A stretch of 64,000 nt of DNA from Pseudomonadota bacterium (GCA_023388175.1 JAEWGT010000015.1:139887-203886); one strand, 5' to 3'; shown: positions 24,832 to 33,839, numbered from the stretch's first letter. Notes: a model not told the origin generated them from the sequence alone. A program made the numbers and translations.

Positions 24832-26109
24832 ATGTCTTCAATCATTCACGTCCATGGCCGCCAGATTTACGATAGCCGCGGCAATCCCACCGTCGAAGTC
24901 GATGTGGTGCTGGACGATGGCAGCTTCGGCCGCGCCGCCGTTCCTTCCGGTGCGTCCACAGGCGCGCATGAGGCCGTCGAACTGCGCGATGGCGGCAAGC
25001 TGTATAACGGCAAGGGCGTGACCCAGGCCGTTGACAATGTGAACGAAGCCATTGCCGAAGAACTGCTGGGCATGGACGCGCTGGATCAGCGCGCCATCGA
25101 TCAGGCCATGATCGATCTCGACGGCACCGCCAACAAGGGCAAGCTCGGCGCCAATGCCATTCTGGGCGCATCGCTCGCCGTCGCCAAGGCCGCTGCCGAA
25201 TCGAGCGAACTCCCGCTTTACCGCTATCTGGGCGGCCCGAACGCCCATGTCCTGCCGGTGCCGATGATGAACATCATCAATGGCGGCGAGCACGCCGACA
25301 ACCCGATCGACATGCAGGAATTCATGATCCTGCCGGCTGGCGCGACCTCCATTGCCGACGCCGTGCGCATCGGTTCGGAAATCTTCCACACCCTCAAGAA
25401 GGGCCTCAGCGCCGAAAGCCACAATACCAATGTGGGCGACGAAGGCGGCTTTGCGCCGAATCTGGGTTCAGCCGATGAAGCGCTGGGTTTCATCATGCGC
25501 TCCATCGAAAAGGCTGGTTACAAGCCCGGCGAGGACGTGTTCCTCGGCCTCGATTGCGCTGCGACCGAATATTACAAGGGCGGCAAGTATGAGATGAAGG
25601 GCGAGGGCAAGTCGCTCTCCTCGGACGAGAATGTCCGCTTCCTCGAAGACCTGGCCAATCGCTACCCGATCATTACCATCGAAGACGGCATGGCCGAAGA
25701 CGATTGGGACGGCTGGAAGGCGCTGACCGACGCCATCGGCAAGAAGGTGCAACTCGTGGGCGACGATCTGTTCGTCACCAACAGCCAGCGCCTCGCTTCG
25801 GGTATCAAGATGGGCGTCGCCAATTCGATCCTGGTCAAGGTCAACCAGATCGGCTCGCTCACCGAAACGCTCGACGCCGTCGATATGGCCCACCGTGCCA
25901 GCTACACCTCGGTCATGTCGCACCGCTCGGGTGAAACCGAGGATTCCACCATTGCCGACCTCGCTGTTGCGCTGAACTGCGGTCAGATCAAGACCGGCTC
26001 GCTGTCCCGCTCCGACCGCATGGCCAAGTACAACCAGCTGATCCGCATCGAAGAACAGCTCGGCGCCTCGGCCAAATATGCAGGCTACTCGGTAGTCAAG
26101 GGCCGCTGA
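24832..26109 (+). CDS. eno: Enolase
   Basis: Converts 2-phosphoglycerate to phosphoenolpyruvate; also a degradosome partner in some bacteria. 425 aa, full length. GNPTVEVDV at the N-terminus, a mobile loop SGASTGAHEA, the catalytic Glu pair region (GDEGGFAP), metal ligands in LGLDCAATE, IEDGMAEDDW and VGDDLFVTN, the catalytic Lys in ILVKVNQIG, and the signature SHRSGETED. Translation signal GGGAAGGG. A strong terminator follows. Confidence 0.98.
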   Translation: MSSIIHVHGRQIYDSRGNPTVEVDVVLDDGSFGRAAVPSGASTGAHEAVELRDGGKLYNGKGVTQAVDNVNEAIAEELLGMDALDQRAIDQAMIDLDGTANKGKLGANAILGASLAVAKAAAESSELPLYRYLGGPNAHVLPVPMMNIINGGEHADNPIDMQEFMILPAGATSIADAVRIGSEIFHTLKKGLSAESHNTNVGDEGGFAPNLGSADEALGFIMRSIEKAGYKPGEDVFLGLDCAATEYYKGGKYEMKGEGKSLSSDENVRFLEDLANRYPIITIEDGMAEDDWDGWKALTDAIGKKVQLVGDDLFVTNSQRLASGIKMGVANSILVKVNQIGSLTETLDAVDMAHRASYTSVMSHRSGETEDSTIADLAVALNCGQIKTGSLSRSDRMAKYNQLIRIEEQLGASAKYAGYSVVKGR

Positions 26110-26134
26110 TCGGTTCTGAAAATGTTACGGAAAG

Positions 26135-26159
26135 CCCGGTGGAGACACCGGGTTTTTTT
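26135..26159 (+). terminator. Intrinsic terminator of eno
   Basis: CCCGGTG/CACCGGG stem with a GAGA tetraloop followed by seven T residues, 25 bases after the eno stop. Confidence 0.92.
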
Positions 26160-26174
26160 GTTTCGCCCATATAA

Positions 26175-26229
26175 TGTCAAGTGAACTTGACATTGGTCAT
26201 TTGCCTGCCTATGTAAAGTTCGCTTTACA
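26175..26229 (+). promoter_or_regulatory. Dual-operator promoter of the membrane protein/XRE operon
   Basis: Two 18-bp inverted repeats of the same design: TGTCAAGTGAACTTGACA (26175-26192) and TGTAAAGTTCGCTTTACA (26212-26229), consensus TGTNAAGTNNNCTTNACA. A TTGACA -35 (26187-26192) is the right arm of the first; a weak -10 (TATGTA, 26210-26215, 17-base spacer) overlaps the second. A repressor on either site would block RNA polymerase. The XRE protein encoded second in the operon is the obvious binder. Confidence 0.75.
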
Positions 26230-26243
26230 ATGGAAGGTGTGAA

Positions 26244-26645
26244 ATGACCTATAAGCAAGCCAATCGCCGCTATCTCTCCACCATATTCGCCTCAATGGCG
26301 GCCTTTGTGGTTGCCAGTGTGGTCCTTGCCTGGGCCGCGAAAACTGCCATCGTGCCGATGCAATGGCTTTGGATTGCCAGCATCGTCCCTGTCGGTGCCC
26401 TGCTCATGCCCATATGGGCGCTGTGGCGGTATATCGGGGAAGTCGATGAGTTCCTGCGCAGCCTCCAGCTCAAGGCAATTTTATGCGGTCTGGCTGTCAT
26501 GCTGCCTCTGGCATCGAGCTGGGGCTATGTCGAAATGTTTTTCGACGCCCCACAAATCTCGATGTATTGGCTCAACCCGATCTTCTGGATCGCATATGCA
26601 ATGGGTCTCACCTATTTCTTGCGGCGCGACGGGGTGGAGCTTTGA
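26244..26645 (+). CDS. Small polytopic membrane protein paired with XRE regulator
   Basis: 133 aa with four predicted transmembrane helices (about 12-33, 42-61, 76-96 and 107-126). Sequence between helices 2 and 3 (RYIGEVDEFLRSLQLKAIL) is conserved in this group of unnamed membrane proteins, which regularly precede a short XRE regulator. Function unknown; a role in sensing or in immunity to a membrane stress is possible. The stop overlaps the XRE TTG start. Confidence 0.75.
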   Translation: MTYKQANRRYLSTIFASMAAFVVASVVLAWAAKTAIVPMQWLWIASIVPVGALLMPIWALWRYIGEVDEFLRSLQLKAILCGLAVMLPLASSWGYVEMFFDAPQISMYWLNPIFWIAYAMGLTYFLRRDGVEL

Positions 26646-26848
26646 AAAACCGGCTGAAGGAACTGCGCACGGCCAGGGGCTGGTCACAGGCCGTTCTCGG
26701 CGAAAAACTCGACGTGTCGCGTCAATCCATCATTGCCATAGAGAGTGGCAGGTTCGACCCGTCGCTCCCGCTCGCGTTCAGAATTGCCCGCCTGTTGGCC
26801 GAGCCGATCGAGGCGGTGTTCCAGTACGAGGAGGGCGCGGACCAGTAA
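26642..26848 (+). CDS. Short XRE-family transcriptional regulator (YozG-like)
   Basis: 68 aa, almost only a helix-turn-helix: MKNRLKELRTARGWSQAVLG, then VSRQSIIAIESGRFDPSLPL, then ARLLAEPIEAVF. The size and the final VFQYEE are typical of YozG-like regulators. TTG start at 26642 overlaps the preceding stop, so translation is coupled. Very likely an autorepressor through the two operators at 26175-26229. Confidence 0.87.
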   Translation: MKNRLKELRTARGWSQAVLGEKLDVSRQSIIAIESGRFDPSLPLAFRIARLLAEPIEAVFQYEEGADQ

Positions 26849-26854
26849 CGCGCC

Positions 26855-28330
26855 TTACTGGAACGCCGTCTCGGCAAAGCTGCGCAGCTTGCGCGAATGC
26901 AGACGTTCTGCAGGCTGGTCGCGCAGGATTTCCATGGCCCTCAAACCCACCAGCAGGTGTTGATTGACCTGCGTGCGGTAGAAGTCCGAGGCCATGCCGG
27001 GCAGCTTCAATTCACCATGCAGCGGCTTGTCCGAAACGCAGAGCAGGGTGCCATAAGGCACGCGGAAACGGAATCCATTGGCCGCGATTGTCGCGCTCTC
27101 CATGTCCAGGGCTACGGCGCGCGACTGGCTTAACTGCCGCGTGATCGCCACCTGGTCCCACAATTCCCAGTTGCGGTTGTCGAAGGTCGCCACGGTCCCG
27201 GTGCGCATGATCTTCTTGGTTTCGACACCTTGGGTCTGCGTGATTTCCTCCACCGCTTGCTCCAGCGCGACCTGCACTTCGGCGAGGGCGGGAATCGGCA
27301 CGGAAAGCGGCAGGTCGGCGTCGAGCACATGGTCTTCGCGCACATAGGCATGGGCCAGCACATAGTCACCCAGCTCCTGCGAATTGCGCAGGCCCGCGCA
27401 GTGACCCAGCATGATCCAGGCATGGGGCCGCAGCACGGCGATATGGTCGGTGATGGTCTTGGCGTTGGACGGGCCGACGCCGATATTGACCATGGTAATG
27501 CCTTTGCCGCGCTCGGCGACGAGATGGTAGGCCGGCATTTGCGGACTGCGTACCGGCACGGTGCCGGAAACACCACCGCCCGTCAGCATGTTGTCGGTGA
27601 CCACGTTTCCGGGCTCGACAAAGCGCTGATAGACCTCATGGCTGCTCTTGAGGTGCTCCTTGGCGATGCGGCAGAACTCGTCGATATAGAACTGGTAATT
27701 CGTGAAAATCACGAAATTCTGGAAATGGTCGGCATCTGTGCCGGTATAGTGCGCCAGCCGGAACAGTGAATAATCGACGCGCGGCGCGGTGAAGGCCGAC
27801 AGAGGATAGGGGCCGCCACGGGGTGGCACATAGGTGCCATTGGCGATCTCGTCATCCGTATTGGCGAGGTCCGGCACATCGAACAGGTCACGCAGCGGCA
27901 CGTCCATGGCGTTGAGCGTTGCGCCATCGACATGGTCGCGCGGACCCAGGGCGAAATGCAGCGGAATCGGGGTCTCCGATTCGCCCACGTCGATCGTGCC
28001 GCCATGATTGGCGAGAATGACGGCGAACTGCTCCTGCAAATAGCCCTTGAACAGGTCCGGCGCAGTTACGGTCGTGCGGTAAAGCCCCGGCGTATGCAGA
28101 TAGCCGTAGGGCAGGGTACTTTCATGCTTGGAATAGCTGGTGGAGCGCACCTCAACTTGCGGATAAAAGGCGCGCACCCGGCCTGCCGGCACCGTGCCGT
28201 CGGTCAGTGCCTCGAGGTGTCCGCGAATGAATCTGCAATTGCGGTGATAGATATGGGCGACATGCGCCCAGGCCGCTGCCGGATCGGTGAAGGACTGCTT
28301 TTCGAGGCGCGGCGGCGTGAGGATATTCAT
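26855..28330 (-). CDS. amn: AMP nucleosidase
   Basis: Splits AMP into adenine and ribose-5-phosphate, helping to adjust adenylate pools. 491 aa: an N-terminal AMN-specific domain (about 1-170, with YPQVEVRSTSYSKHESTL) and a C-terminal nucleoside-phosphorylase-like domain (VNIGVGPSNAKTITDH, LGHCAGLRNSQELGDYVLA, DMESATIAANGFRFRVPYGT). Start at 28330 has GGGGACAAG upstream; a 31-residue longer reading is unlikely. Convergent with the XRE gene, 6-base gap. Confidence 0.94.
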   Translation of the reverse strand: MNILTPPRLEKQSFTDPAAAWAHVAHIYHRNCRFIRGHLEALTDGTVPAGRVRAFYPQVEVRSTSYSKHESTLPYGYLHTPGLYRTTVTAPDLFKGYLQEQFAVILANHGGTIDVGESETPIPLHFALGPRDHVDGATLNAMDVPLRDLFDVPDLANTDDEIANGTYVPPRGGPYPLSAFTAPRVDYSLFRLAHYTGTDADHFQNFVIFTNYQFYIDEFCRIAKEHLKSSHEVYQRFVEPGNVVTDNMLTGGGVSGTVPVRSPQMPAYHLVAERGKGITMVNIGVGPSNAKTITDHIAVLRPHAWIMLGHCAGLRNSQELGDYVLAHAYVREDHVLDADLPLSVPIPALAEVQVALEQAVEEITQTQGVETKKIMRTGTVATFDNRNWELWDQVAITRQLSQSRAVALDMESATIAANGFRFRVPYGTLLCVSDKPLHGELKLPGMASDFYRTQVNQHLLVGLRAMEILRDQPAERLHSRKLRSFAETAFQ

Positions 28331-28642
28331 CTTGTCCCCTGATGCGGTCCCGCGGATCGGGCCGCTTGCTGGAATCGTGTCTGTTACGCCCGCTATTATA
28401 GAAGCTGCGTGACGCCTTCTCAACGCCGCGCCCGCCGCCTGTCAGCCGCGTTCACAACTCGGTGACGCGCTCTTTTCTTGCCGCAATTGGTCGCCATCTT
28501 TCAGGCAGTTCATCGGCACGGCAAGCGACCCATGCATCCGATGAGCGGGAAAAGGTTTGCCGCTTGTCCCCCAAGCCCTCAACAGCGCGGTGGGCCATTT
28601 CCCCAGAAAGGCCGCCCGGCAGCAACGCCGTGGCGGCCTTTC
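28331..28642. other. Intergenic region between amn and the DUF1801 gene
   Basis: 312 bases without a convincing gene. It must hold the amn promoter. Near its end an 11-bp hairpin (28606-28616 with 28632-28642; GAAAGGCCGCC/GGCGGCCTTTC) lies just after the DUF1801 stop and is the likely terminator of that minus-strand transcript, although its T run is short. Confidence 0.5.
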
Positions 28643-29074
28643 TCATTGCGGATATTTTTTCTGCATATGGTCGAAGGCGCATTGGGTGAGCGCGCGCAAT
28701 ATTTCCACGTCGATATCCGCCAGCTTCTTCACATAGAGACAGGCTTTGCCCGTGCGGTGCTTGCCCAGCTTTGCCAGCAAGGCCGCCTGCTGGTCGGCTT
28801 CCGCTCCGTCGTGGGCCACCAGAATATAGAGGCTGAACTCGCCCTTGCGCGGCGCAAACCCGATGCGGAACGCGTCGCCTTCATGGCCTGAGGCGTATTT
28901 GTAGTGATATTGCCCGAAGCCGATCATCGTCCCCCACAAGACCGGCTGCTGCCCCGACACCTCCTGCATCATGGCGATGAGTGTCTGGCTGTCCTGGCGT
29001 CTGCCGGGATCATCAAGGGCGTCAAGAAACGCCGTCACATCGCCTGTATGGGGGCGCGTCTTTTGCTCCGCCAC
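28643..29074 (-). CDS. DUF1801 family protein
   Basis: 143 aa, YdhG-like fold related to frataxin-like/DUF1801 proteins: LIAMMQEVSGQQPVLWGTMIGFG, YHYKYASGHEGDAF, then FAPRKGEFSLYIL and a C-terminal helix. No catalytic residues are known for the family. It begins 11 bases after the stop of the DUF1176-like gene and probably shares its transcript. Confidence 0.85.
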   Translation of the reverse strand: MAEQKTRPHTGDVTAFLDALDDPGRRQDSQTLIAMMQEVSGQQPVLWGTMIGFGQYHYKYASGHEGDAFRIGFAPRKGEFSLYILVAHDGAEADQQAALLAKLGKHRTGKACLYVKKLADIDVEILRALTQCAFDHMQKKYPQ

Positions 29075-29085
29075 TCTGCTCTCCC

Positions 29086-29685
29086 TCAGGGCGTGGTGAT
29101 CTCGAACACAGTCTCGGGGTTGATCTCGTCGTCATAGCTTGCATCCACCTCGTAGTGGATCAGGACGAATTCGCCGTCGCGAAACGCCCAGGTGCCCGAC
29201 GAGCTGGCGTCCCCCAGGCCCCGCCATTTGGAAAAGGACGTGATCGTGTTGGTATCGGGGTCAAATTCGGAATTGACCAGAACCAGCGATGTGCCCATGC
29301 CCACTACCGGAACGCTCAGCAATTTCCCGTCAATGCCATCGTCTTCATATTGCGGGTCCACCGACGGCATGGCGAATGCCAGCGGCGTCAGCCCCTCATA
29401 ATCCCGCTCGATATAGTAAGAATGGTTGACGTTGTAGGCGCCGGCCATGCAGAAAACGCGGACCAGCGTCACCTGCTCCTCCTGGGCGTCGTCGCTCCAG
29501 CTTGGCTTATAGGTGATGGTCCAGCTTTCATACGCGTCGTCGGGCACATAGCCGTCCCTGCTGCACCATTCGCCACCGGCAAGGTTATGCAGTTTCATCA
29601 CGCGCTTTTCGAGCGAGGCCTCCTGCGCCAGGGCAGGCGTCAGTGAAAGCGCCGCCAGCGGCAGCCAAAGCAATGGACGGATCAT
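29086..29685 (-). CDS. Periplasmic DUF1176-like protein
   Basis: 199 aa with a signal peptide (MIRPLLWLPLAALSLTPALA) and a beta-rich mature part. The C-terminal WRGLGDASSSGTWAFRDGEF and acidic strands resemble the DUF1176 end domain, and CS/C residues at about 42 and 79 could form a disulfide. Function unknown. Divergent from folD with 74 bases between the starts. Confidence 0.7.
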   Translation of the reverse strand: MIRPLLWLPLAALSLTPALAQEASLEKRVMKLHNLAGGEWCSRDGYVPDDAYESWTITYKPSWSDDAQEEQVTLVRVFCMAGAYNVNHSYYIERDYEGLTPLAFAMPSVDPQYEDDGIDGKLLSVPVVGMGTSLVLVNSEFDPDTNTITSFSKWRGLGDASSSGTWAFRDGEFVLIHYEVDASYDDEINPETVFEITTP

Positions 29686-29759
29686 CGCGCATCCCTTATG
29701 TCGAAGCCGAAAACGCGGGGGCTATCCCCGCGCCTCCATTCAATCAGAACGAGGCCGAT

Positions 29760-30662
29760 ATGACCGCAAAAATCATCGATGGAAAAGCATTCGCTGAAAA
29801 CCTGCGTGGTCGGATTGCCGGACATGTCGAAAGATTGAAAAAAGACCATGGCATCACGCCGGGCCTGGCGGTTGTCATCGTCGGCGAAGACCCCGCCAGC
29901 CAGGTCTATGTATCGAGCAAGGCCAAGCAGACCGCTGAGGTCGGCATGAACTCCTATAAGCACGAACTTCCGGCAGATGTGGCCGAGGCCGATCTGCTGA
30001 CGCTGATCGGCAAGCTCAACGCCGATCCGGCCGTGCATGGCATACTGGTGCAGATGCCGGTGCCCCGGCACATCGACCCAAACAAGGTCATCGAGGCCAT
30101 TGATCCGGCCAAGGATGTCGATTCCTTCACTCCGGCCAATGTCGGCAAGGTTCAGATCGGCCTGCCGGGCCCCGTCTCCTGCACGCCACTCGGCTGCCTC
30201 ATGCTGCTGCGCGACGAGCTCGGTTCGCTTGAAGGCAAGAACGCCGTCATCATTGGCCGCTCCAATCTGGTCGGCAAGCCGATGATGCAATTGCTGCTGC
30301 GCGATAATTGTACGGTCACCGTGGCCCATTCGCGCACGCACAACCTTGCCGATGTGGTTCGCGCGGCCGATATCGTCGTTGCCGCCGTGGGCCGCCCGCA
30401 TATGGTCAAGGGCGACTGGATCAAGCCGGGCGCCGTGGTCATTGATGTTGGAATCAATCGCATTCCCGCCCCTGAAAAGGGCGAGGGAAAGACCCGTCTT
30501 GTCGGCGACGTGGACACGGCCGCGGCCAGTGCGGTGGCTTCCGCCATTACACCGGTCCCCGGTGGGGTCGGCCCCATGACCATTGCCTGCCTGCTGGCCA
30601 ATACCATCACCACTGCCAGCCTGATCAATGGCCTGACGCCCCCGAGCGATCTGACTGCATGA
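29760..30662 (+). CDS. folD: Bifunctional methylene-THF dehydrogenase/cyclohydrolase
   Basis: NADP-dependent oxidation of methylene-tetrahydrofolate and hydrolysis of methenyl-THF in one-carbon metabolism. 300 aa. Tyr-x3-Lys pair in VYVSSKAKQT, GILVQMPVP, KDVDSFTPANVG, the Rossmann loop IGRSNLVGKP and C-terminal TPVPGGVGPMT. ATG at 29760 with GAGG upstream. A small hairpin (29715-29720/29726-29731) lies in the leader. The stop overlaps the next gene by 4 bases. Confidence 0.97.
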   Translation: MTAKIIDGKAFAENLRGRIAGHVERLKKDHGITPGLAVVIVGEDPASQVYVSSKAKQTAEVGMNSYKHELPADVAEADLLTLIGKLNADPAVHGILVQMPVPRHIDPNKVIEAIDPAKDVDSFTPANVGKVQIGLPGPVSCTPLGCLMLLRDELGSLEGKNAVIIGRSNLVGKPMMQLLLRDNCTVTVAHSRTHNLADVVRAADIVVAAVGRPHMVKGDWIKPGAVVIDVGINRIPAPEKGEGKTRLVGDVDTAAASAVASAITPVPGGVGPMTIACLLANTITTASLINGLTPPSDLTA

Positions 30663-31204
30663 CGGCGAATCTGCACGATCCCGGCGGCAAGGTGCGCCTG
30701 CGCCTCGGTGAAGGCGTTCGCGGCGATGCGGTCATGAGCGATTGCGGCCGCTACCGGCAGGTCATGCGCCGCTGGCTCGGGGAGACATTCCCGCAGGATT
30801 ACATCCTCTTTATCGGCATGAACCCGTCCACCGCCGATGCCAGCGTCGATGATCCCACCTGTGCGCGGGAATGGACCTTTGCCCGCCGAGAAGGCTTTTC
30901 GGCCATGGTGAAGTGCAATGTCGGCGATTATCGCGCCACCGATCCTAAAATGCTGGTCGCGCCAGGTGTGGTCGCGGTCTCGCCTGCCAATATTCCGGCG
31001 ATTCGTGACGCTGCCAGGAGGGCAGGGCGCGTCGTTCTCTGTCACGGCAAGCTCAACAAGGCGCTTGCGCCTGCCGGCCGCCAGATTGTGGAAACGTTGC
31101 GCGCTGACGGTCTCGATCTGTGGTGTTTCGGCTCAAATGCCGATGGCTCGCCCAAGCACCCACTCTATCTGCGCGCCGATACGCCACTCGTCCCCTATGT
31201 GTAG
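30659..31204 (+). CDS. DUF1643 family protein
   Basis: 181 aa, DUF1643: YILFIGMNPSTADASVDDPT with the conserved N-P-S-x-A-D and DDPT motifs, then CAREWTFARREGF. The family is often carried near DNA-modification genes and may be a nucleotide- or nucleic-acid-related enzyme, but no activity is certain. Coupled to folD by an ATGA overlap. Confidence 0.88.
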   Translation: MTANLHDPGGKVRLRLGEGVRGDAVMSDCGRYRQVMRRWLGETFPQDYILFIGMNPSTADASVDDPTCAREWTFARREGFSAMVKCNVGDYRATDPKMLVAPGVVAVSPANIPAIRDAARRAGRVVLCHGKLNKALAPAGRQIVETLRADGLDLWCFGSNADGSPKHPLYLRADTPLVPYV

Positions 31205-31426
31205 AAGATAGCGATTCACGGCGGTTAGTTGTTCACAATCCCCGCAAAACCGGGGTTTGTGGCGCCAACCGGGCTTGTCGGAGTGATTTTTCCGGTCCAT
31301 TAACAGCTTTGCACCGTCGGGCACGCGAAAACCCCCGGATTTCCTTGCGTTTCTCGCAGAATCGCAAAAGGTTGTCGGCGTTTTCGTTCGCCAAGAGACG
31401 GCGGGCATTCACTGTGAGGAAACGCT

Positions 31427-31699
31427 ATGAACAAAAACGATCTGGTTGGCGTCGTTGCCGACAAGGCTACGATCACCAAAGCACAGGCCGCCGAAGCGGT
31501 GGACGCAGTGTTCGAAGCCATCACCGCAGCCCTGAAGGGCGGCGACGAGGTTCGTCTGGTCGGTTTCGGCACCTTTGCCGTCTCCCAGCGCAAGGCTTCG
31601 ACCGGCCGCAATCCTGCCACCGGTGCCGAGATTCAGATCCCGGCCTCGAACCAGGCAAAGTTCAAGCCCGGCAAGGGCCTCAAGGACGCGATCAACTAA
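31427..31699 (+). CDS. hupB: DNA-binding protein HU
   Basis: 90-aa histone-like protein that bends and compacts DNA. DNA-binding beta-arm GRNPATGAEIQIPAS with the intercalating Pro, and VGFGTFAVSQRKA before it. AGGAAA lies 6 bases before the ATG. The 222-base gap before it should hold its promoter; no consensus was recognised with confidence. In many relatives lon precedes hupB; here it does not. Confidence 0.97.
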   Translation: MNKNDLVGVVADKATITKAQAAEAVDAVFEAITAALKGGDEVRLVGFGTFAVSQRKASTGRNPATGAEIQIPASNQAKFKPGKGLKDAIN

Positions 31700-31757
31700 G
31701 ATCCGCCTTGGCGTGTATCGCGGGCCACGAATGGCCTGCGAAATGCGACGATCAAAG

Positions 31758-31801
31758 TCTGGAGTGGCGCGTTGCGGTCATCAGAGGCACGCCGCTCCAG
31801 A
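31758..31801 (+). other. Long hairpin downstream of hupB
   Basis: 12-bp stem (31758-31769 with 31790-31801, one U-G pair) around a 20-base loop, in the gap between hupB and tRNA-Val. No T run follows, so it may be an mRNA 3'-end stabiliser instead of an intrinsic terminator. Confidence 0.4.
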
Positions 31802-31908
31802 AAATCGGCTCCGAGCAAGAACTGCCGGGGCCGTTTTGCATTATAATGGCAGTTGACGGGCCGAAGCAGGCACCCTAATCAAGGCGCCGTTCCGGTCCGA
31901 AATGGCAC

Positions 31909-31984
<76 letters not shown>

Positions 31985-32177
31985 TTCTCCGCATTGGCGG
32001 AACAATCCCGATTTATGTTCGGCGCTCGTGGGCTCCCGGCCAGACATGGCAGGCGTCATGACGGGGCCAATCTTCCTCAGCGCTTTAAGAAAATCGCGTT
32101 ACCATCTCTCATTGCATAAGTTTTCCACATTCGGGGGCCGCGTTCACAAAAATGTCGTCGCAATGCGATGAGGTCGC

Positions 32178-32206
32178 TTGACTTCACCATAGGGGGTCGG
32201 TAAACG
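32178..32206 (+). promoter_or_regulatory. Probable promoter of tRNA-Asp
   Basis: TTGACT (32178-32183), a 17-base spacer and TAAACG (32201-32206), starting about 65 bases before the tRNA. An inverted repeat GGGGTC/GACCCC brackets the -10 element. The rest of the 259-base gap between the two tRNAs shows no gene. Confidence 0.5.
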
Positions 32207-32243
32207 GACCCCACGTTGCGCGGATGACTTGTTCGCAAGCGCT

Positions 32244-32320
<77 letters not shown>

Positions 32321-32470
32321 CCCTTTCTAAGGGTTTGCGCGTTTTCTCCTTTATACGTTCAGCCTCGATATGTGATGTGCGGCACTCACTTCGTTGTGAG
32401 TTTGGTGATCCGCAATCGCTGCCAGCCCCATATTATGTGAATGATGAATTCTCATTCACGAGGTGCTGCC

Positions 32471-33205
32471 GTGCCCGCCCGCATTTACACTCCAGTCGAT
32501 CGTCGTCGCCGCCATTTGCTGACGGCTATGGCGGCGATGCCATTGCTCGGATTGCCCTTCCTTGCGCGCCCGGCAAGGGGACAGGAAGCTCCGGTGGTCA
32601 TTCCCCCGCCCGAAACGGATCTGGAGGAGTCTGGAGACAGGGCGGTGGCTCTATTGGCCGGCGGCTGCTTCTGGGGCGTGCAAGGCGTGTTTCAGCGCGT
32701 CAAGGGCGTCAAGAATGCCATATCGGGCTATTCAGGCGGTTCAGCGGAAACGGCGACCTATGATTTGACCACCCGTGGCAATACCGGTCATGCCGAAGTT
32801 GTCGAAGTGACCTACGACCCGCGTGAAGTCAGCTTCGGCACGCTTTTGCATGTGTATTTTTCAGTTGCCCACAATCCAACGCAGCTCAATTACCAGGGGC
32901 CGGACCGGGGCACGCAATACCGCTCTGCTATCTTTGCGCGGAACACGCAGCAGGCGGATGTTGCGCGCGCCTATATGGCCCAGCTCGATGATACTGGCCT
33001 GTTTGAAGGTCCCATCGTCACCACCATTGAGCCTTTCGAGGCGTTCTATCCCGCCGAGCAGTATCACCAGGATTTTCTGACCCTCAATCCCGACTGGCCC
33101 TATATCGTGGTCCACGATCTGCCCAAGATCGCGGCGCTGGAGCAGATATTTCCGAACCTGTTCCGGGATGAGCCTGTGCTGGTCGGTACGCTGCCCACCG
33201 CCTAG
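32471..33205 (+). CDS. msrA: Peptide methionine-S-sulfoxide reductase MsrA, probably Tat-exported
   Basis: Repairs oxidised methionine. 244 aa. Catalytic core starts at about residue 56 with the active-site GGCFWG, then GYSGGSAETATYD, TGHAEVVEV and HNPTQLNYQGPDRGTQYRS. It is preceded by an N-terminal stretch DRRRRHLLTAMAAMPLLGLP, a twin-arginine-like signal ending near ARG-Q, so the enzyme should act in the periplasm. GTG at 32471 chosen because GAGG lies 8 bases upstream; an ATG at 32441 would add ten residues. Most MsrA proteins are cytoplasmic. Confidence 0.9.
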   Translation: MPARIYTPVDRRRRHLLTAMAAMPLLGLPFLARPARGQEAPVVIPPPETDLEESGDRAVALLAGGCFWGVQGVFQRVKGVKNAISGYSGGSAETATYDLTTRGNTGHAEVVEVTYDPREVSFGTLLHVYFSVAHNPTQLNYQGPDRGTQYRSAIFARNTQQADVARAYMAQLDDTGLFEGPIVTTIEPFEAFYPAEQYHQDFLTLNPDWPYIVVHDLPKIAALEQIFPNLFRDEPVLVGTLPTA

Positions 33206-33290
33206 CGCTCCGCCATGCAGGGCAGGGATGCGGGAACCGTCATGAGGGGTGGGCGTTTTTCACTTGCCCCTTCAGCACAGGAAGATCGCC

Positions 33291-33839
33291 ATGAGCCTGC
33301 GCAGGTCATTTATTACGGTAAGCGTGTTTGCGTTTCTGGCCACAGGTGCCGCAAGCGCCGCCGATCCCATTGCCATCTCGACCTCGACGAATGCCGAAAT
33401 GCCGGTCCATGGCCAAGAAAGTTTTGATTGGAATGGCTTTTACGCGGGCATTTTCGGCGCGACGGATCTGGCCCCGGCAGGGAACGCGCAGTTCGGGGCC
33501 GGCATCAATGCTGGCGTCAATGCACAGTTCGACTTCTATCTGCTGGGGGGCGAGGTAGCTGTTACCGGACTCAGTGACAGTGGCTCCGGCGAAACGGTTC
33601 ACGGCCAGATTCTTGGCCGCGCCGGCCTGGTCGTGACCGAGGATGTTCTGCTGTATGCCGCCGGCGGCTATGGCATCGATCTTGGCCCGACTGCGTCAGA
33701 CGGCATGCTCCTTGGCGGCGGCGCTGAATTGGCGATCACTGATTCCATGTCTGTGCGTGCGCAATATCTGCACAGCTTTCCGACCGTCGGAGGCAATCCG
33801 AGGGATGAGTTCGCAATAGGCGCCAATTTCCATTTCTAG
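33291..33839 (+). CDS. Small outer-membrane beta-barrel protein
   Basis: 182 aa. Signal peptide MSLRRSFITVSVFAFLATGA with cleavage after ASA, then FDWNGFYAGIFGATD, the opening typical of Hyphomicrobiales Omp25/31-like porin proteins. Alternating strands follow, ending in the C-terminal aromatic FAIGANFHF that marks outer-membrane barrels. AGGAAG six bases before the ATG. A second barrel of the same design follows 320 bases on. Likely structural or envelope-stabilising; no specific role. Confidence 0.82.
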   Translation: MSLRRSFITVSVFAFLATGAASAADPIAISTSTNAEMPVHGQESFDWNGFYAGIFGATDLAPAGNAQFGAGINAGVNAQFDFYLLGGEVAVTGLSDSGSGETVHGQILGRAGLVVTEDVLLYAAGGYGIDLGPTASDGMLLGGGAELAITDSMSVRAQYLHSFPTVGGNPRDEFAIGANFHF

